Source: Cyanobium sp. NIES-981 | GTDB taxonomy: Bacteria > Cyanobacteriota > Cyanobacteriia > PCC-6307 > Cyanobiaceae | DNA length: 64,000 bases | NCBI RefSeq assembly: GCF_900088535.1 | Contig: NZ_LT578417.1 | Span: forward strand, 434,001 to 498,000 | Direction: 5' to 3' | Position numbers and translations under genes: made by a program | The notes under the pieces: generated by a model | Seen by the model: only the letters and a program-made list of their open reading frames with translations | Database searches by the model: none | What the model was told of the DNA's origin: nothing | Part shown: in pieces, positions 1-9,270 of the stretch | Numbering within the stretch: the first letter of the stretch is position 1 | Layout: each line of letters begins with the position of its first letter

Positions 1-77
1 CGGTGCGGGCCACTAGGTGCTGTTGCTCTTGCCAAAGCCGGTTCTCTCCAGTTCAGTGGGTCCGACGGGAGAGCGTG

Positions 78-281
78 ATGGAGATGCCCCCAGCCCCAGC
101 CTCCTGGCGCCACCGCGGCTGCCATGTGGATCTGGCCGCCGACTCCCCACACCACACCCTGTTCCGTGTCACCCATGCCAGTGGCGTGTCCCTCGGTGAG
201 GCTGCCAACCTGGAGGAGGCGCGCCTGTTGATCGACCGGGAACTGCCCCTGCTGCGCCAGCGGCTGGCGGCCACGGCCTGA
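78..281 (+). CDS. small hypothetical protein (67 aa)
   Basis: A 67-residue protein that I do not recognise. The frame is open further upstream, but the ATG at 78 is preferred because the upstream residues are cysteine- and arginine-rich and look non-coding. The second half, after the segment VTHASGVSLGEAANLEEA, has the balanced composition of a real small globular protein with a C-terminal helix. It has no signal peptide or membrane segment. It precedes another hypothetical gene on the same strand by 43 bases. It could be a lineage-specific picocyanobacterial protein; a spurious frame cannot be excluded. Confidence 0.45.
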   Translation: MEMPPAPASWRHRGCHVDLAADSPHHTLFRVTHASGVSLGEAANLEEARLLIDRELPLLRQRLAATA

Positions 282-324
282 ATCGCCACGGCCTGACTCC
301 CTACGGCCTCCAGAGCCCCGGCCC

Positions 325-843
325 ATGATTCCCACCCTCTCCGAACGGCTGCGCGCCCGCCGCATGGAGCCCTACTGGCGGGCCCACCCGCCCGCACCCT
401 GGCAGGTGGCGCTGGACGTGCCCTTCGCCCTCCAGCCGCGGCCGGCGTCCCCTTCCCCTGCCGCCGCCCCTGTCATCGAGCACCCGGATCAGGCTCCGCC
501 TGACGTCCACCTGCCTGTGGCCGCCCCGGAGCCGGCCGCCCCGCAGCCCGCTGTGCCGCAGCCCGCTGTCAGCGCCGGGGCCCCACCCACCCGGGAGCTG
601 CTGCTCCTGCTGCTCGCGGCGGTGCTCTGTCTGCTGGATGGCTGGCGGGCCCTGCGGCGGATCCTGCGGGCTTCACCCCTCGCCACGCCCCACCGGCCGC
701 CGCCGCCGCTGCGCCGGCCCGGGCGGGCGCGGCACCCGGGGGCCGGGCCCGTCAGTGCCTCCGTAGCGTCAGCCGCAGCCGCCGGTACCGCCCCGTGTCT
801 GCCGATCCCCACCCCCAGCCCGGCGGGTTCGCCCATGGGCTGA
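325..843 (+). CDS. hypothetical single-pass membrane protein, Pro/Ala-rich
   Basis: An uncharacterised 172-residue protein. Residues 1-35 are basic and aromatic, residues 36-90 are rich in proline and alanine and include a tandem PQPAV repeat encoded by two 15-base units at 541-570, and residues about 91-108 (RELLLLLLAAVLCLLDGW) form one hydrophobic helix followed by arginines, which suggests a membrane anchor. The last 50 residues are low complexity and overlap the start of the next gene (795) in another frame, so either the true end is functionally unimportant or the downstream gene starts later. No family assignment is possible. Confidence is limited by the biased composition. Confidence 0.4.
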   Translation: MIPTLSERLRARRMEPYWRAHPPAPWQVALDVPFALQPRPASPSPAAAPVIEHPDQAPPDVHLPVAAPEPAAPQPAVPQPAVSAGAPPTRELLLLLLAAVLCLLDGWRALRRILRASPLATPHRPPPPLRRPGRARHPGAGPVSASVASAAAAGTAPCLPIPTPSPAGSPMG

Positions 844-1838
844 GCCACGACGACTGGCAGCGCATCGGAGCGGCCCTCCGCTACCTGGGGCGGGATCTGC
901 ACCACCGCTCCTACGCCGTCACGTCCGAGCGCCGGGAGCTGCTCTGGCAGGAGATGGACGCCTGCCTCCATCTGGCTGAGAGACTCGAGCGGCAGCACGA
1001 ACCCGTACTGCTGCGCGCCACACCCGGCTCACGCCCGTGCACGCTGGTGACCGGTGCCTCCAGCGGCATCGGAGCCGCCCTGGCCCGGGCCCTCGCGAGC
1101 GAGGCCGGGCGCAACGGCGTTCCCTTGGTGCTGGTGGCCCGCCGGCTCGATCGCCTCGAGACCCTGGCGGAGGAGCTGCGCGGTGCCAATGGCGTGGAGG
1201 TGCTCTGCCTCTGCAGCGATCTGGCGGAACCCGAGGCCGCCTGGCGGCTGCTGGAGCAGTTGCTGCAGAGGGATCTCACGGTGCACACCCTGGTGAACAA
1301 TGCCGGCTTCGGGCTCGGGGGGGCGTTCCACCAGGTGCCCTGGGGCCGGGTGGAGGCCATGCTCCAGCTGATGGTGAGCACCTGTGCCGCCCTCTGCCAT
1401 GGCGTGCTGCCCGCGATGCGGAGTGCCGGAGGCGGCCGGATCATCAACGTGGCCTCGCTGGCCGGACTGGTTCCAGGCCTTCCCGGCAGTGCGCTCTACG
1501 GCGCCTCCAAGGCCTTTCTGATCCGCTTCTCGCAGTCGCTGGCCCTGGAGAACCGGGAGAGCGGCGTGCGGGTGATCGCCCTGTGCCCCGGCTATGTCCA
1601 CACCGAGTTCCACGCCGTGCTGGGGGTGGAGGAGCGGATGCGCCGCAACCTGCCCGGGGCGATGTGGATGCAGGCCGACGATCTGGCCCGTCGCACCCTG
1701 GCCGCCCTGGATGGCCGCCGCACGGTGGTGGTGCCGGGCCTGCTGAACCAGCTGATCGCCGGCCTCACCCGCTGGCTGCCGGAGGGGCCGGCGGGCCGCC
1801 TGACCACGGCGTTCTCCCGCCGCTATCGCCGGCGCTGA
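795..1838 (+). CDS. SDR-family NAD(P)-dependent oxidoreductase with N-terminal extension
   Basis: A short-chain dehydrogenase/reductase of 347 residues. The cofactor motif TGASSGIG is at residues 86-93, the structural NNAG motif near 167, and the catalytic YGASK near 235-239 preceded by the expected serine about 13 residues earlier. The C-terminal part (VRVIALCPGYVHTEF) is typical of the classical family, but the substrate is unknown. Classical SDRs start about six residues before the glycine motif. Here about 80 residues precede it, including a plausible helical segment (residues 17-68). The GTG start at 795 overlaps the previous reading frame by 49 bases; a later start is possible but would lose the helical segment. 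Confidence 0.8.
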   Translation: MSADPHPQPGGFAHGLSHDDWQRIGAALRYLGRDLHHRSYAVTSERRELLWQEMDACLHLAERLERQHEPVLLRATPGSRPCTLVTGASSGIGAALARALASEAGRNGVPLVLVARRLDRLETLAEELRGANGVEVLCLCSDLAEPEAAWRLLEQLLQRDLTVHTLVNNAGFGLGGAFHQVPWGRVEAMLQLMVSTCAALCHGVLPAMRSAGGGRIINVASLAGLVPGLPGSALYGASKAFLIRFSQSLALENRESGVRVIALCPGYVHTEFHAVLGVEERMRRNLPGAMWMQADDLARRTLAALDGRRTVVVPGLLNQLIAGLTRWLPEGPAGRLTTAFSRRYRRR

Positions 1839-1842
1839 CGGG

Positions 1843-2514
1843 GTGGGCCAACATGCCATCCAGCCCTGTGTGTTGCCCGTGTCGCCGTTCCCCCCGCTCC
1901 TCCGCTCCCCCCTGGTGGCCGCTGCCACCGCCGCGGCTGGCCTGGCTTTCGCGCTCGGCCTGCCGGCCCCGGCCGGGGCGATGCCGGCCCCGCAGGTCGG
2001 GGAACCCGGCGTGGCGCGCCTCAGCGGTGAGGCGGTGTACGGCTTCAGCTGCGTGGTGGACGGCGGCCGCTACTGGATCGGCCTCGGTCTGATCCCCCGC
2101 CCCACCTACAGCGTGGTGGTGAATCCGATGGCGGTGCCTCCCCTGGCGGGCTCCGGGCTGGCCCCGGTGGCGGAACTCACCGGCGCGGTGGGGACCGGCA
2201 CGGTGGCGCACCGCTGCACCTCGATCGCCACGCGGCTCACCAATCTGGCGCTGGCCACGGGCACCACGTCGCCGCTGGGAATCCTCACCCTCACCCAGTT
2301 CCTGCAGGCCGGGGTGGTGGCCGGTCAGCCCGTGATCGCCATCGGCCAGCTGGCCCTGCCGGATGTGCTGGCCACCCTGCCGCTCGGCAGCGACCCCCAC
2401 CAGGCCCTGGCCCGGGTCACCGAACGGATCCGGCGGGTGTCCACCGGCCCCGCCATCGCCGAGGTGCTCCTGCGCGAGGGGCTGGTGGAATTCGTGGAGG
2501 TGCCGATGGATTGA
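1843..2514 (+). CDS. secreted hypothetical protein
   Basis: A 223-residue protein with an N-terminal hydrophobic stretch (residues about 20-42) ending in a PAGAM signal-peptidase-like site, so it is probably periplasmic or lipid-free exported. The mature part carries a YGFSCVVDGGRYWIG segment with one cysteine and a second cysteine at HRCTS that could pair. I do not recognise the family. It starts at GTG 1843, four bases after the SDR gene stops, so the two are probably cotranscribed. It converges on the CPBP protease gene, with 16 bases between the two stops. Confidence 0.6.
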   Translation: MGQHAIQPCVLPVSPFPPLLRSPLVAAATAAAGLAFALGLPAPAGAMPAPQVGEPGVARLSGEAVYGFSCVVDGGRYWIGLGLIPRPTYSVVVNPMAVPPLAGSGLAPVAELTGAVGTGTVAHRCTSIATRLTNLALATGTTSPLGILTLTQFLQAGVVAGQPVIAIGQLALPDVLATLPLGSDPHQALARVTERIRRVSTGPAIAEVLLREGLVEFVEVPMD

Positions 2515-2530
2515 CGGGGCGGAGCCTCGC

Positions 2531-4951
2531 TCACAGCGCCCGGCGGCCCCCCAGGGGCTCCAGCCAGATCAGCACCGCCAGCCAGTGGAGCCCCGCCGCC
2601 GACCAGAGCGAACCGGTGAGGCCGTACTCCAGCACACAGGCGGCGCCCAGCAGGGTGCACTGCACCAGAAAGCAGGGATCGCGGAACACCGCCCGCCCGC
2701 GGGGGTACCAGAACTGTGCCGCCACCGGGTGGTACAGCACGAACAGGCCCACGCTCAGGGCGCCCCAGGCCGCCATCGAGGCCGGGCTCACCCCCTCGAG
2801 CGGGTGGGGCAGCAGCAGCACCCGGAAGAGCAGCTCCTCACCGATGGCCGGCATCAGCAGCAGGGCCAGTCCGTGGCGCAGCACCACCGGCCACGGGCGC
2901 CACTGCCAGGGTCCGTGCAGGAACCCGCTGCGGAACCCCAGCGCCAGCGCCAGCGCCCCATACACCGCCAGCACCAGCACCGATTGCAGCAGGGGCGGCC
3001 CGAGCACCGGAGGGAAGAGGGCATCGATCAGCCGCTGCAGCAGGGTGCCCACCACCGGCAGCCGGCCCAGCACGGTGGTGGGGGCCAGCGGAGCCAGGGA
3101 GGGATCCGCGCCGGGAATCTGGTTGGTGCGCAGGATCCACAGCGGCAGTCCGGCCCGCAGGAACACCGTGGCCATGCCGTCGTGGGCCCGCCGCGGCAGC
3201 ATCGATCGCCAGCTCAGCAGCACCGCCGCAAGCCGCTGGCTGCTCACGAACCGTTCACCCATCGGCGTGGCCTGGTCCCGCCCGGTGCCGGCGCTCAGGG
3301 TCACCGCCGCGTTGTGGCGCCAGTCGGCGCGCACCATGCCGAAGGGGGTGAGCAGGGCATCGAGGCCCTCGGCCAGGCGCTGCAGACGGGTGTCGGCCCC
3401 GAAGGACCCCCGCCGCCGCTGCTGCCGCAGCCCGTCGAGGGCGATCCAGAGGGCCTGGCTGGAATCCTGCACACAGGAGGTGGCCGGAGTGACCAGGGCC
3501 ACGCCGCTGCCGTCGCCGCTGCGGTAGCGGGCGCTCAGGATCTCCGCCTGCAGGGCCAGGGCGTCGAGCAGGGAGCCTTCCAGGGGCACCAGCAGATCGG
3601 AGAGGGGACGGGTGCCCACCCAGCCCCGCTGCAGGCTGCCGGCGTAGGCACTCCAGTCCTGGCTGCCGGCCACGATGCCGTTGGGGTTGTTGGCGTAGAT
3701 CTGGTGGTAGCGCAGGGTGAGCTCCGGCTCGCCGCTGAGGGGATCGCGCACCACCTCGGCCTCGCCGAAGGCGAAGTGCCCGGTCACGGTCCAGCCCGGC
3801 GTCGGCTCCCCCTCCGCTCCGCCGATGCCGCCGAACAGGTGCACGAGCAGGGCCCGCTGTCCCACCCTGGTGAGGGGCAGTCCCGCGCCACCGTCCGGCA
3901 CCAGGGCCGTGCTCCACAGGCTGCCCCTCTGCAGGGCCTCGGCCGACCAGTTGTCCCGGTTGATGGCCCCCAGCCCCGCCGCAGTGCCCCGCACCACCCG
4001 GTCCGGATTCAGGCGGGTGAGCGCCCGCGGCTGCAGCGCCTGCACCGTGAACACGCCATCGGCGGCGGGAGCTCCGAAGATCCGCCAGCCTTCGGCATTC
4101 AGCGGCGAGGAGGGCAGGCCGGCCGGATCGAGCATCACCCGCCCGAAGCGGTCGGGCGGCAGCCGGGGGATGCGGATCGTCTCCTCCGGGCCGACAAAGC
4201 CGTGCCGTCCGGCGTCGTAGTGGCGCACCCGCCACAGCTGCGGCTCGCCGCTCGCTTCGGCTGCGCCCAGCACCGTGACCAGGCCCATCCAGCGGCCGGT
4301 GGTCTGCACCGGGGGACGGCGGATCCGCAGGCCGTCGCCGTCGCTGCTCACCCCCTCGAGCCGCACGGTCATGTCGTCGCGGGGGCGGGCTCCGGCCAGC
4401 GACTGCAGCGGTCCCACCGCCAGCCGCCCGTCCAGCCTGCTTGGCACCACATTGGCGGCGGCGGCGGCCTCCCGGGCCGCCTGCCCCAGGCGCACCGGCG
4501 TGGTCACCGTGTCCACCAGGTTCCGCAGGCGGGGCAGTTCCGCCCAGGTGAGCCGCACTCTGCGGCCGATCAGGGCCTCCTGACCCGCAGGGGCCTGTTC
4601 CACGTCCACCCACACCCAGTCGCCCGGGGTGCGCACGGTTTCGGCCACCGTGGGCAGGATCAGCCGGCCGATCCAGCTGGCGTGGGGCCGGTAGAGCGCC
4701 GGATCCGGCCGCTGATCGAGGGGGTAGGAGGCCGGCTGGCTGAAGGGAGAGCGGCTCGCCAGCTCCTCGCTGCTCTGGGGCAGTGGCCGGGTGGGTGTGC
4801 CGCGGGGCAGCGCCAGGCCCGTGCTCAGCCCCTCCTCCAGCCCCTGCGCCACACCCTGGGGCAGAGCCTGCGTCAGCAGCAGCAGCAGGGCCAGGGCACC
4901 CGCCAGCAGACTGCTGCGGCGCCGCTGGAACCAGGAGGCCCTCGCCCTCAC
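2531..4951 (-). CDS. CPBP-family intramembrane protease with large N-terminal domain
   Basis: An 806-residue membrane protein. The C-terminal 200 residues carry several hydrophobic helices and the CPBP (CAAX protease and bacteriocin-processing) signature GEELLFR near residue 704, followed by a second histidine-containing helix (LFVLYHPVAAQ). Known family members are glutamate-type intramembrane proteases. Residues about 10-28 are a signal anchor. Between them lie roughly 600 residues that I cannot assign and that are probably exported. The GTG start at 4951 is chosen because it overlaps the sbcC stop as GTGA, an arrangement typical of translational coupling; the frame is open far upstream inside sbcC, but that part is sbcC shadow. 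Usual CPBP proteins are 200-300 residues, so this one is exceptionally long. Confidence 0.75.
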   Translation of the reverse strand: MRARASWFQRRRSSLLAGALALLLLLTQALPQGVAQGLEEGLSTGLALPRGTPTRPLPQSSEELASRSPFSQPASYPLDQRPDPALYRPHASWIGRLILPTVAETVRTPGDWVWVDVEQAPAGQEALIGRRVRLTWAELPRLRNLVDTVTTPVRLGQAAREAAAAANVVPSRLDGRLAVGPLQSLAGARPRDDMTVRLEGVSSDGDGLRIRRPPVQTTGRWMGLVTVLGAAEASGEPQLWRVRHYDAGRHGFVGPEETIRIPRLPPDRFGRVMLDPAGLPSSPLNAEGWRIFGAPAADGVFTVQALQPRALTRLNPDRVVRGTAAGLGAINRDNWSAEALQRGSLWSTALVPDGGAGLPLTRVGQRALLVHLFGGIGGAEGEPTPGWTVTGHFAFGEAEVVRDPLSGEPELTLRYHQIYANNPNGIVAGSQDWSAYAGSLQRGWVGTRPLSDLLVPLEGSLLDALALQAEILSARYRSGDGSGVALVTPATSCVQDSSQALWIALDGLRQQRRRGSFGADTRLQRLAEGLDALLTPFGMVRADWRHNAAVTLSAGTGRDQATPMGERFVSSQRLAAVLLSWRSMLPRRAHDGMATVFLRAGLPLWILRTNQIPGADPSLAPLAPTTVLGRLPVVGTLLQRLIDALFPPVLGPPLLQSVLVLAVYGALALALGFRSGFLHGPWQWRPWPVVLRHGLALLLMPAIGEELLFRVLLLPHPLEGVSPASMAAWGALSVGLFVLYHPVAAQFWYPRGRAVFRDPCFLVQCTLLGAACVLEYGLTGSLWSAAGLHWLAVLIWLEPLGGRRAL

Positions 4952-7900
4952 GCGGCCTCCAGGGTGCCCACCACCACCCGCGATCCCCGCTCGCTGGCCA
5001 CCACCTCGAGACCGGTGCGGATCCGCTCGCGCAGCGCCGCCACATGGCTGATCAGGCCGATCATGCGACCGCCCTCCCGCAGGCGGTCCAGCTCGTCCAT
5101 GGCCAGGTGCAGGCTGTCGGGATCGAGGCTGCCGAAGCCCTCGTCGATGAACAACGCCTCCAGCACCACGCCGCCGCTGTGGGCCTGCACCGTATCCGCC
5201 ACCCCCAGGGCCAGGGCGAGGGAGGCCTGGAAGGTTTCGCCTCCCGAGAGGCTCGACACCTCCCGCTCCTCGCCGGTGTAGGCATCCAGCACCCGCAGGC
5301 CCAGCCCCGCCTTGCTGCCGCGGCGCTGGCCCGAGCCGTCCGAGAGGCGCAGCTCGTAGCGACCGGCCGTCATCTGGCTGAGGCGCTGGTTGGCGTAGCC
5401 GCAGATCTCCTCCAGGTAGGCCGAGAGCACCCAGCGCTGCAGCGAGATGTGGGGATCGCTCTGCCCCAGGCAGCGGGCGGCCACGCCCTGCACCAGATCG
5501 GCCTGCCGCTGCTGGGCGGCCAGTGCCGCTGCACCCGATCCGTGGCGTTCGATCAGCCCGGTGATCGCCGTGAGGGCGGTTTCGGCGCGGGTGAAGCGGG
5601 CCAGAGCGTCGCGACGGGCCGCATCCGCCGCCGCGAGCAGGGTCTCGGCGGCCGGCAGATCCGGCCGCTTCTCCGGCAGCTCCTGGCCGGCCAGCTCGGC
5701 CAGGACGCCCTGGGCCAGGGCCTGATCCGCCGTGTACTGCTGCAGGGTGCGGCTCCAGCCCAGCCGCTCGGCTTCGGGGACCAGCGCCTGCAGCAGCGCC
5801 TGGGGATCGCTGAACCCCGCGCCGGCCAGATCGCCGGCCAGACGGCGCTGCGCCTCCGCCTCGCGGCTGAGGGCGAGGGCGCGCTCCCGGGCGGCGTCGA
5901 TCAGGCTCTCGAGGGAGCGCATCAGGCCCTGGATCCGCTGGAGCAACGCGGCAGGGTCGTGGTCTCCCCCCAGCCCGGCATGGATCCGCCGGGTCAGGTC
6001 GGCCAGGCCCTTTTCCTGCTGCGCCAGCCCCTGGCGACAGCTGATCAGTTCGTTCTCCCGCTGCTGCAGCCTCTCCCGGTAGTGCTGCAGCCGCTGCTCC
6101 GCCTGCTGCCGTTCGGCCTCCAGGGCGTCCAGGGCGCCGGCCTGCCTGCGGGCCGCCTCCAGCGCGGCGACGGCCCTGGCCGCTTCGGCCTTCGCGGCCG
6201 CGAGCGTAGTCATCCCGCCCGCCTGAAGCTGGCCCTCCAGCGCCTCCAGCTGGGCCTGCACACGTGCCTGGGCGGAGCGGGCGGCCACCAGGACCCGGCC
6301 GGTTTCCTCCAGCTGGCGTTCGGCCGCTGCCATGGCCGTGTCGGCCACCGCATCGGCAGCCTCTGGCGCCGGCTGGGGATGGTGCCGCGACCCACACACC
6401 GGGCACGGCTCGCCCGCCTGGAGATCCGCGGCCAGCCGGGCCGCCATCCCCTGCAGCTGGCGTTCGCGCAGATCCAGCTGGTGGCCCCTGGCCTGCTGCT
6501 GGGCGGCCTCGGCCGCCAGCACCGCCGCGCTGGCCTTCTGCAGCTGCCGGTCCGCCTCCTGCCGCTGCTGGAGGGCCGTGGTGAGGCGAGCGGCCTGCCC
6601 AGCGGCCAGCTCCAGGCCATGGAGCCCGTCACGGGCGCTGCGGGCCTGCAGCAGGGGCTGCTGCAGGCCATCGAGCCGCGCCTGTTCCTGGGCCAGCAGC
6701 GCCTGGCCGCGGGCGATGCGGTCGGTGGCTTCTTGACGGGCCTGCTGGGCCTGCTCCACCTCCCGCTGCGCCTGCCGCCGCTCCGCGGCGAGCGTGAGCA
6801 GCTGTTCCAGTTCTCCCTGCCGCACGGCCAGAGCGTTCAGCGCTGCGGTGAGCTGCGGGGGTTCGGGCAGCTCCAGCGGGCTGAGCGCCATCACCGCATC
6901 GGGGGCCTGCGAGGCGGCATCCCGCAGGCGCCGCAGCCGCTCCAGCTGCTGGCCGCACCGGGCCTCCGCCTCCTCCCGTCGCTGGCGGGCCTCGGCTTCG
7001 GACAGCACGCTGGAGCGCAGCGTCTCGGCCCGTTCCGCCAGCGCCAGCCGCGCCTGGAGCGCGGCCATGGCCCCATGCTGCTGGGTCAGCTCCTGCAGCC
7101 GTGCCTGGGCGCGGTGGCGGCGGTCCCAGAGCTCGGCCCAGCCCCGGAGCTCGGCCAGGCCCGCCTGGGCCTGCAGAAACCGTGCCTCGGCCCGATCCAG
7201 GCTCAGGGCGGCCTCGCGCTCCAAGGCCCCCATCGCACCCTGCACCGTGGGGAGATGCTCGGGGAGGAGCTCGAAAGGCAGCTCCGTTGACGGCTCCTCG
7301 GCGGCCTGCCGCTCCCGCTGCCAGGGTTCCCAGGCTGCGGCGATCTGCTCCAGCAGGTGGCGCTGCTGCCGCTGCCGCTCCCGCAGCCCCTCCTCGGCCG
7401 TCTTGGCCTGTCCCGCCAGCCAGCCCATGGCCCGTTCATAGAGCGAAGTGTCGAACAGGGTCTTGAGCAGGGCCTCCCGGTCTTCGTCCCGGGCGCGCAG
7501 CACCTCGGCGAAGCGCCCCTGGGGCAGGAGGATCACCTGGCGGAACTGGGCGGCATCGAGGCCCACCAGCCGCGCCACCTCCCGCCCCACCTCCTGCACG
7601 CCGGAGGCCAGCGGCTGCGGCTCCCCGCCCTGCAGCCGCCACAGAGCGGCCTTGGCCCCCTTGCTGGTGGTGCCCTGGCCCCGACTCTTCGCCACCTCGC
7701 AGGCGGCTTGGCGTTCCACCCGCCAGCGGCCGCCCGCCGCCGAGAACTCCAGGCTCACCTGCGGCAGGGACTGGGGCGGGGCGTGATCGGAGCGCAGCCC
7801 CTTGAGGCTGCGTTCGCCACTCACCTCGCCGTAGAGCGCGAAGCAGAGGGCATCGAGCAGGTAGGTCTTGCCGGCACCGGTGCTGCCGTGGATCAGGAAC

Positions 7901-7989
7901 AGGCCGTCGCGGCAGAGGGTGTCGAAGCAGATCGTCACCGGGTCCGCGTAGGGACCGAAGGCTTCCATCTCCAGCAGGTGGGGGCGCAT
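4948..7989 (-). CDS. sbcC: exonuclease subunit SbcC (Rad50-like ATPase)
   Basis: A 1013-residue SMC/Rad50-type ATPase that partners SbcD to cleave DNA hairpins and blocked ends. The N-terminal P-loop GSTGAGKT lies near residue 35. Long coiled coils rich in Q, E, A and R flank a zinc hook CPVC near residue 528. The C-terminal lobe has the ABC signature LSGGE and Walker B (LFIDEGFGSLD). Length matches the family. The ATG at 7989 begins MRPHLLEMEAFGPY, the conserved start of SbcC proteins; extra in-frame codons upstream overlap sbcD and are rejected. It lies 13 bases downstream of sbcD and overlaps the CPBP gene by four bases, so the three form an operon. Confidence 0.95.
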   Translation of the reverse strand: MRPHLLEMEAFGPYADPVTICFDTLCRDGLFLIHGSTGAGKTYLLDALCFALYGEVSGERSLKGLRSDHAPPQSLPQVSLEFSAAGGRWRVERQAACEVAKSRGQGTTSKGAKAALWRLQGGEPQPLASGVQEVGREVARLVGLDAAQFRQVILLPQGRFAEVLRARDEDREALLKTLFDTSLYERAMGWLAGQAKTAEEGLRERQRQQRHLLEQIAAAWEPWQRERQAAEEPSTELPFELLPEHLPTVQGAMGALEREAALSLDRAEARFLQAQAGLAELRGWAELWDRRHRAQARLQELTQQHGAMAALQARLALAERAETLRSSVLSEAEARQRREEAEARCGQQLERLRRLRDAASQAPDAVMALSPLELPEPPQLTAALNALAVRQGELEQLLTLAAERRQAQREVEQAQQARQEATDRIARGQALLAQEQARLDGLQQPLLQARSARDGLHGLELAAGQAARLTTALQQRQEADRQLQKASAAVLAAEAAQQQARGHQLDLRERQLQGMAARLAADLQAGEPCPVCGSRHHPQPAPEAADAVADTAMAAAERQLEETGRVLVAARSAQARVQAQLEALEGQLQAGGMTTLAAAKAEAARAVAALEAARRQAGALDALEAERQQAEQRLQHYRERLQQRENELISCRQGLAQQEKGLADLTRRIHAGLGGDHDPAALLQRIQGLMRSLESLIDAARERALALSREAEAQRRLAGDLAGAGFSDPQALLQALVPEAERLGWSRTLQQYTADQALAQGVLAELAGQELPEKRPDLPAAETLLAAADAARRDALARFTRAETALTAITGLIERHGSGAAALAAQQRQADLVQGVAARCLGQSDPHISLQRWVLSAYLEEICGYANQRLSQMTAGRYELRLSDGSGQRRGSKAGLGLRVLDAYTGEEREVSSLSGGETFQASLALALGVADTVQAHSGGVVLEALFIDEGFGSLDPDSLHLAMDELDRLREGGRMIGLISHVAALRERIRTGLEVVASERGSRVVVGTLEAA

Positions 7990-8002
7990 GGTTCGCTTTG
8001 CT

Positions 8003-9205
8003 TCAGTCCGCCCGCCGGCCGGCGGCGGCCAGGGCCTGCTGCAGCAACCGCGCTTCCTCCGGCCGGGGCGGCCGGCCCTGCTGATCGGCGAAGAAGGCGA
8101 GCAACCGCTGCTCGGGCCCCTGGGCGCTGCGGATCCGCTGGCTGCGTTCGCTCGGTCCGACGGCGTCGCCTTCGGGCCGGCGGTGCCGCAGTTCCACCAC
8201 ATGGGGAAAGCGCTGCCGCAGGCGGGCCATCGCCTGGGGTGGCAGCAGCGGGTCGGTGAGCTCGGCCCGCACCCAGGCGCCCCTGGCGTCCTCGAGCCGG
8301 GGATCGGCCAGCAGGGCTTCCAGCTCCCCGCTGAGGCTGCGCAGCGCGCGGCCGACCCCCAGGGGCACCACCTCCACCCGGGGCGTTCCCTCCTCCGCCA
8401 GCTCCACCAGCCGCACCGACTTCACGTGATGCTGCTCGGAGAAGGAGTAGGCCAGGGGGGTGCCGCTGTAGGCGAGGCGGGGGCCGTCCAGCTGCTGGGA
8501 GCCGTGCAGATGGCCGAGGGCCACGTAGTCGAAGCCGGCGAAGGCGCCCACGGGCACGGCCTCGGCGTTGCCCACCGAGAGGTCCCGTTCCGATTCCGAG
8601 CTGCTGCCGCCGGCCACGAAGGCATGGGCCACCAGCACCGAGCGGGTGCCGGCCCGCCGCGCCAGATCGGCCCGGATCCGCTCCACCGCCAGGGCGGTGA
8701 CCTCCGGATGGCGCAGGCGCTGACCCTCGGCCTCCGGCTTCCCCAGCCTCAGCAGTTCGGGGCCGTCCAGGAGGGGTTCCAGGTAGGGGAGGGGGTACAC
8801 CGCCACGGGCTGCCCCCCCTGCCGGGGTGTCACCAGCACCGGTTGATCGGACCGCTGCCAGCGGCCCCGGATCGTCACGTCCAGGGCCGACAGGAGCTCG
8901 TCGTACACCGACACGCGCACATGGGAGTCGTGGTTGCCGGCGATCGCCACCACGGCCGCTCCGCCCTGCCGCAGCCGGGCCACGGTGTCGGTGAACAGCC
9001 GCACCGCCTCGGCCGGCGGGATGGCCCGGTCGTAGAGGTCACCGGCGATCACCACCAGGTCCACGGCCGCCTCGCGGCTGAGCTCCACCAGGCGATCCAT
9101 GGCCTCCGCCTGATGGCTCAGGAGGTCATGGCCGTGGAAGCTGCGGCCCAGGTGCCAGTCGGAGGTGTGCAGCAGTCGCACCAGGGGCCCATCGCTGCCC
9201 GTCAT
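8003..9205 (-). CDS. sbcD: exonuclease subunit SbcD (Mre11-like nuclease)
   Basis: A 400-residue calcineurin-like phosphoesterase, the nuclease subunit of SbcCD. The metal-binding motifs occur in order: DWHLGR near residue 16, GDLYDR near 55, GNHDSH near 90 and GHLHG near 228. The first gene of the sbcD-sbcC-CPBP operon, it starts at ATG 9205. The C-terminal capping region is shorter in similarity but of normal length. SbcCD acts in the cytoplasm on palindromes and stalled forks, which is relevant in a genome with many inverted repeats. Its start is 65 bases from the divergent PfkB kinase start. Confidence 0.93.
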   Translation of the reverse strand: MTGSDGPLVRLLHTSDWHLGRSFHGHDLLSHQAEAMDRLVELSREAAVDLVVIAGDLYDRAIPPAEAVRLFTDTVARLRQGGAAVVAIAGNHDSHVRVSVYDELLSALDVTIRGRWQRSDQPVLVTPRQGGQPVAVYPLPYLEPLLDGPELLRLGKPEAEGQRLRHPEVTALAVERIRADLARRAGTRSVLVAHAFVAGGSSSESERDLSVGNAEAVPVGAFAGFDYVALGHLHGSQQLDGPRLAYSGTPLAYSFSEQHHVKSVRLVELAEEGTPRVEVVPLGVGRALRSLSGELEALLADPRLEDARGAWVRAELTDPLLPPQAMARLRQRFPHVVELRHRRPEGDAVGPSERSQRIRSAQGPEQRLLAFFADQQGRPPRPEEARLLQQALAAAGRRAD

Positions 9206-9231
9206 TGTGGGAGGGCAGCCGCTGTTCAGGT

Positions 9232-9267
9232 CGGCTCCCAGCCCGGCTCCCAGCCCGGCTCCCAGCG
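9232..9267. repeat. 12-base tandem repeat, three copies
   Basis: Three head-to-tail copies of CGGCTCCCAGCC (the last differs at one base) lie between the divergent starts of sbcD and the PfkB gene, immediately upstream of the kinase ATG. Read in the kinase frame they would add a PARL-type peptide repeat if translation began at GTG 9205. Confidence 0.8.
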
Positions 9268-9270
9268 CCC

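Noticed and set aside
2363-5281. Long plus-strand frame antisense to the CPBP and sbcC genes
   Set aside because: Low-complexity product rich in Q, H, P and R, with no motif, fully covered by genes with strong evidence.
6264-7290. Frames inside sbcC on the plus strand
   Set aside because: They are shadows of the coiled-coil region, whose Q-, E- and A-rich codons give open reverse frames.
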